DNA of 64,000 bases from Stanieria sp964562685 (GTDB lineage: Bacteria; Cyanobacteriota; Cyanobacteriia; Cyanobacteriales; Xenococcaceae), in assembly GCA_964562685.1 (NCBI GenBank), contig CAZLUP010000008.1:1-64000 (forward strand), written 5' to 3'. The notes under the pieces were generated by a model, which did no database searches, was not told the origin of the DNA, and saw only the letters and a program-made list of their open reading frames with translations. Position numbers and translations under genes: made by a program. Positions 63,915 to 64,000 of this stretch are shown here, piece after piece (position 1 is the stretch's first letter; every line of letters begins with the position of its first letter).

Positions 63915-64000
63915 TTATGATAATTGCATAGCTAAAACTGGTTGAATTTGGTTTCCGATCATAGGTTGGGAAAATAAATAACCTTGTCCAAAACCACATT
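63915..64000 (-). CDS. C-terminal fragment of an EAL-domain protein
   Basis: Only the last 28 codons lie in this window; the gene continues beyond the right edge. The fragment reads CGFGQGYLFSQPMIGNQI followed by a short tail and a stop. GxGQGYLFSxP is the usual end of EAL domains, which degrade cyclic di-GMP. EAL proteins often influence exopolysaccharide and biofilm formation, so proximity to the polysaccharide cluster is notable. Active-site residues cannot be checked. Confidence 0.7.
   Translation of the reverse strand, partial: CGFGQGYLFSQPMIGNQIQPVLAMQLS

Overview
This window comes from a cyanobacterium. The sequence is AT-rich and dotted with GCGATCGC (HIP1) palindromes. It carries psbX, btpA, ycf34, a YggT/Ycf19 gene and a cyanobacterial-type VKOR-thioredoxin fusion, plus several small proteins typical of cyanobacteria. 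I cannot place it to genus. No rRNA, tRNA, CRISPR array or insertion sequence was recognised. One run of 100 N (37439-37538) marks an assembly gap.

Layout. About 0.1-43 kb is mostly ordinary core chromosome in short transcription units. It holds rsmG with an ABC ATPase, a TPR protein, ispH, an ammonium transporter with an NtcA-like site far upstream, a DedA protein, ycf34, a CCA-adding-type enzyme, a Nudix protein, argH, a GAF-SpoIIE phosphatase, ftsY, trpS, an MTHFR-family protein, a pentapeptide protein, a CPA2 antiporter fused to USP domains, a Ser/Thr kinase, a GH5 glycosidase, der, murD, a TauE-family permease, the btpA-VKOR pair, rimO, a DEAD-box helicase, thrC, a long coiled-coil protein with acidic tandem repeats broken by the gap, a DUF815 ATPase, psbX, a YggT protein and accC. 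pdhA and a small repeat protein follow at 43.2-44.6 kb.

From 44.8 to 63.8 kb lies a polysaccharide export and biosynthesis cluster, almost all on the minus strand. In transcription order it contains a DUF4874/DUF4832 protein, a MurJ/Wzx-type flippase, three GT4 glycosyltransferases around a Wzy-like polymerase, a PglC/WcaJ-type initiating sugar transferase, a DegT-like PLP protein, a PhyH-type dioxygenase, a broken SAM methyltransferase, a FemAB/GNAT-like acyltransferase, an NAD-dependent epimerase, a WecA-type transferase, a second DegT-family aminotransferase and a Wzc-type co-polymerase/tyrosine kinase. One glycosyltransferase inside the cluster is on the plus strand. Together this looks like a Wzx/Wzy-dependent pathway: a lipid-linked repeat unit containing an amino sugar is started, decorated, flipped, polymerised and exported. 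The window ends inside the C-terminus of an EAL-domain protein.

The most notable items are the repeat protein with a probably collapsed repeat array, the decayed methyltransferase, two different initiating transferases in one cluster, the structured 230-nt leader in front of rimO, and the perfect GTA-N8-TAC site upstream of amt. I found no clear new defence or mobile system.
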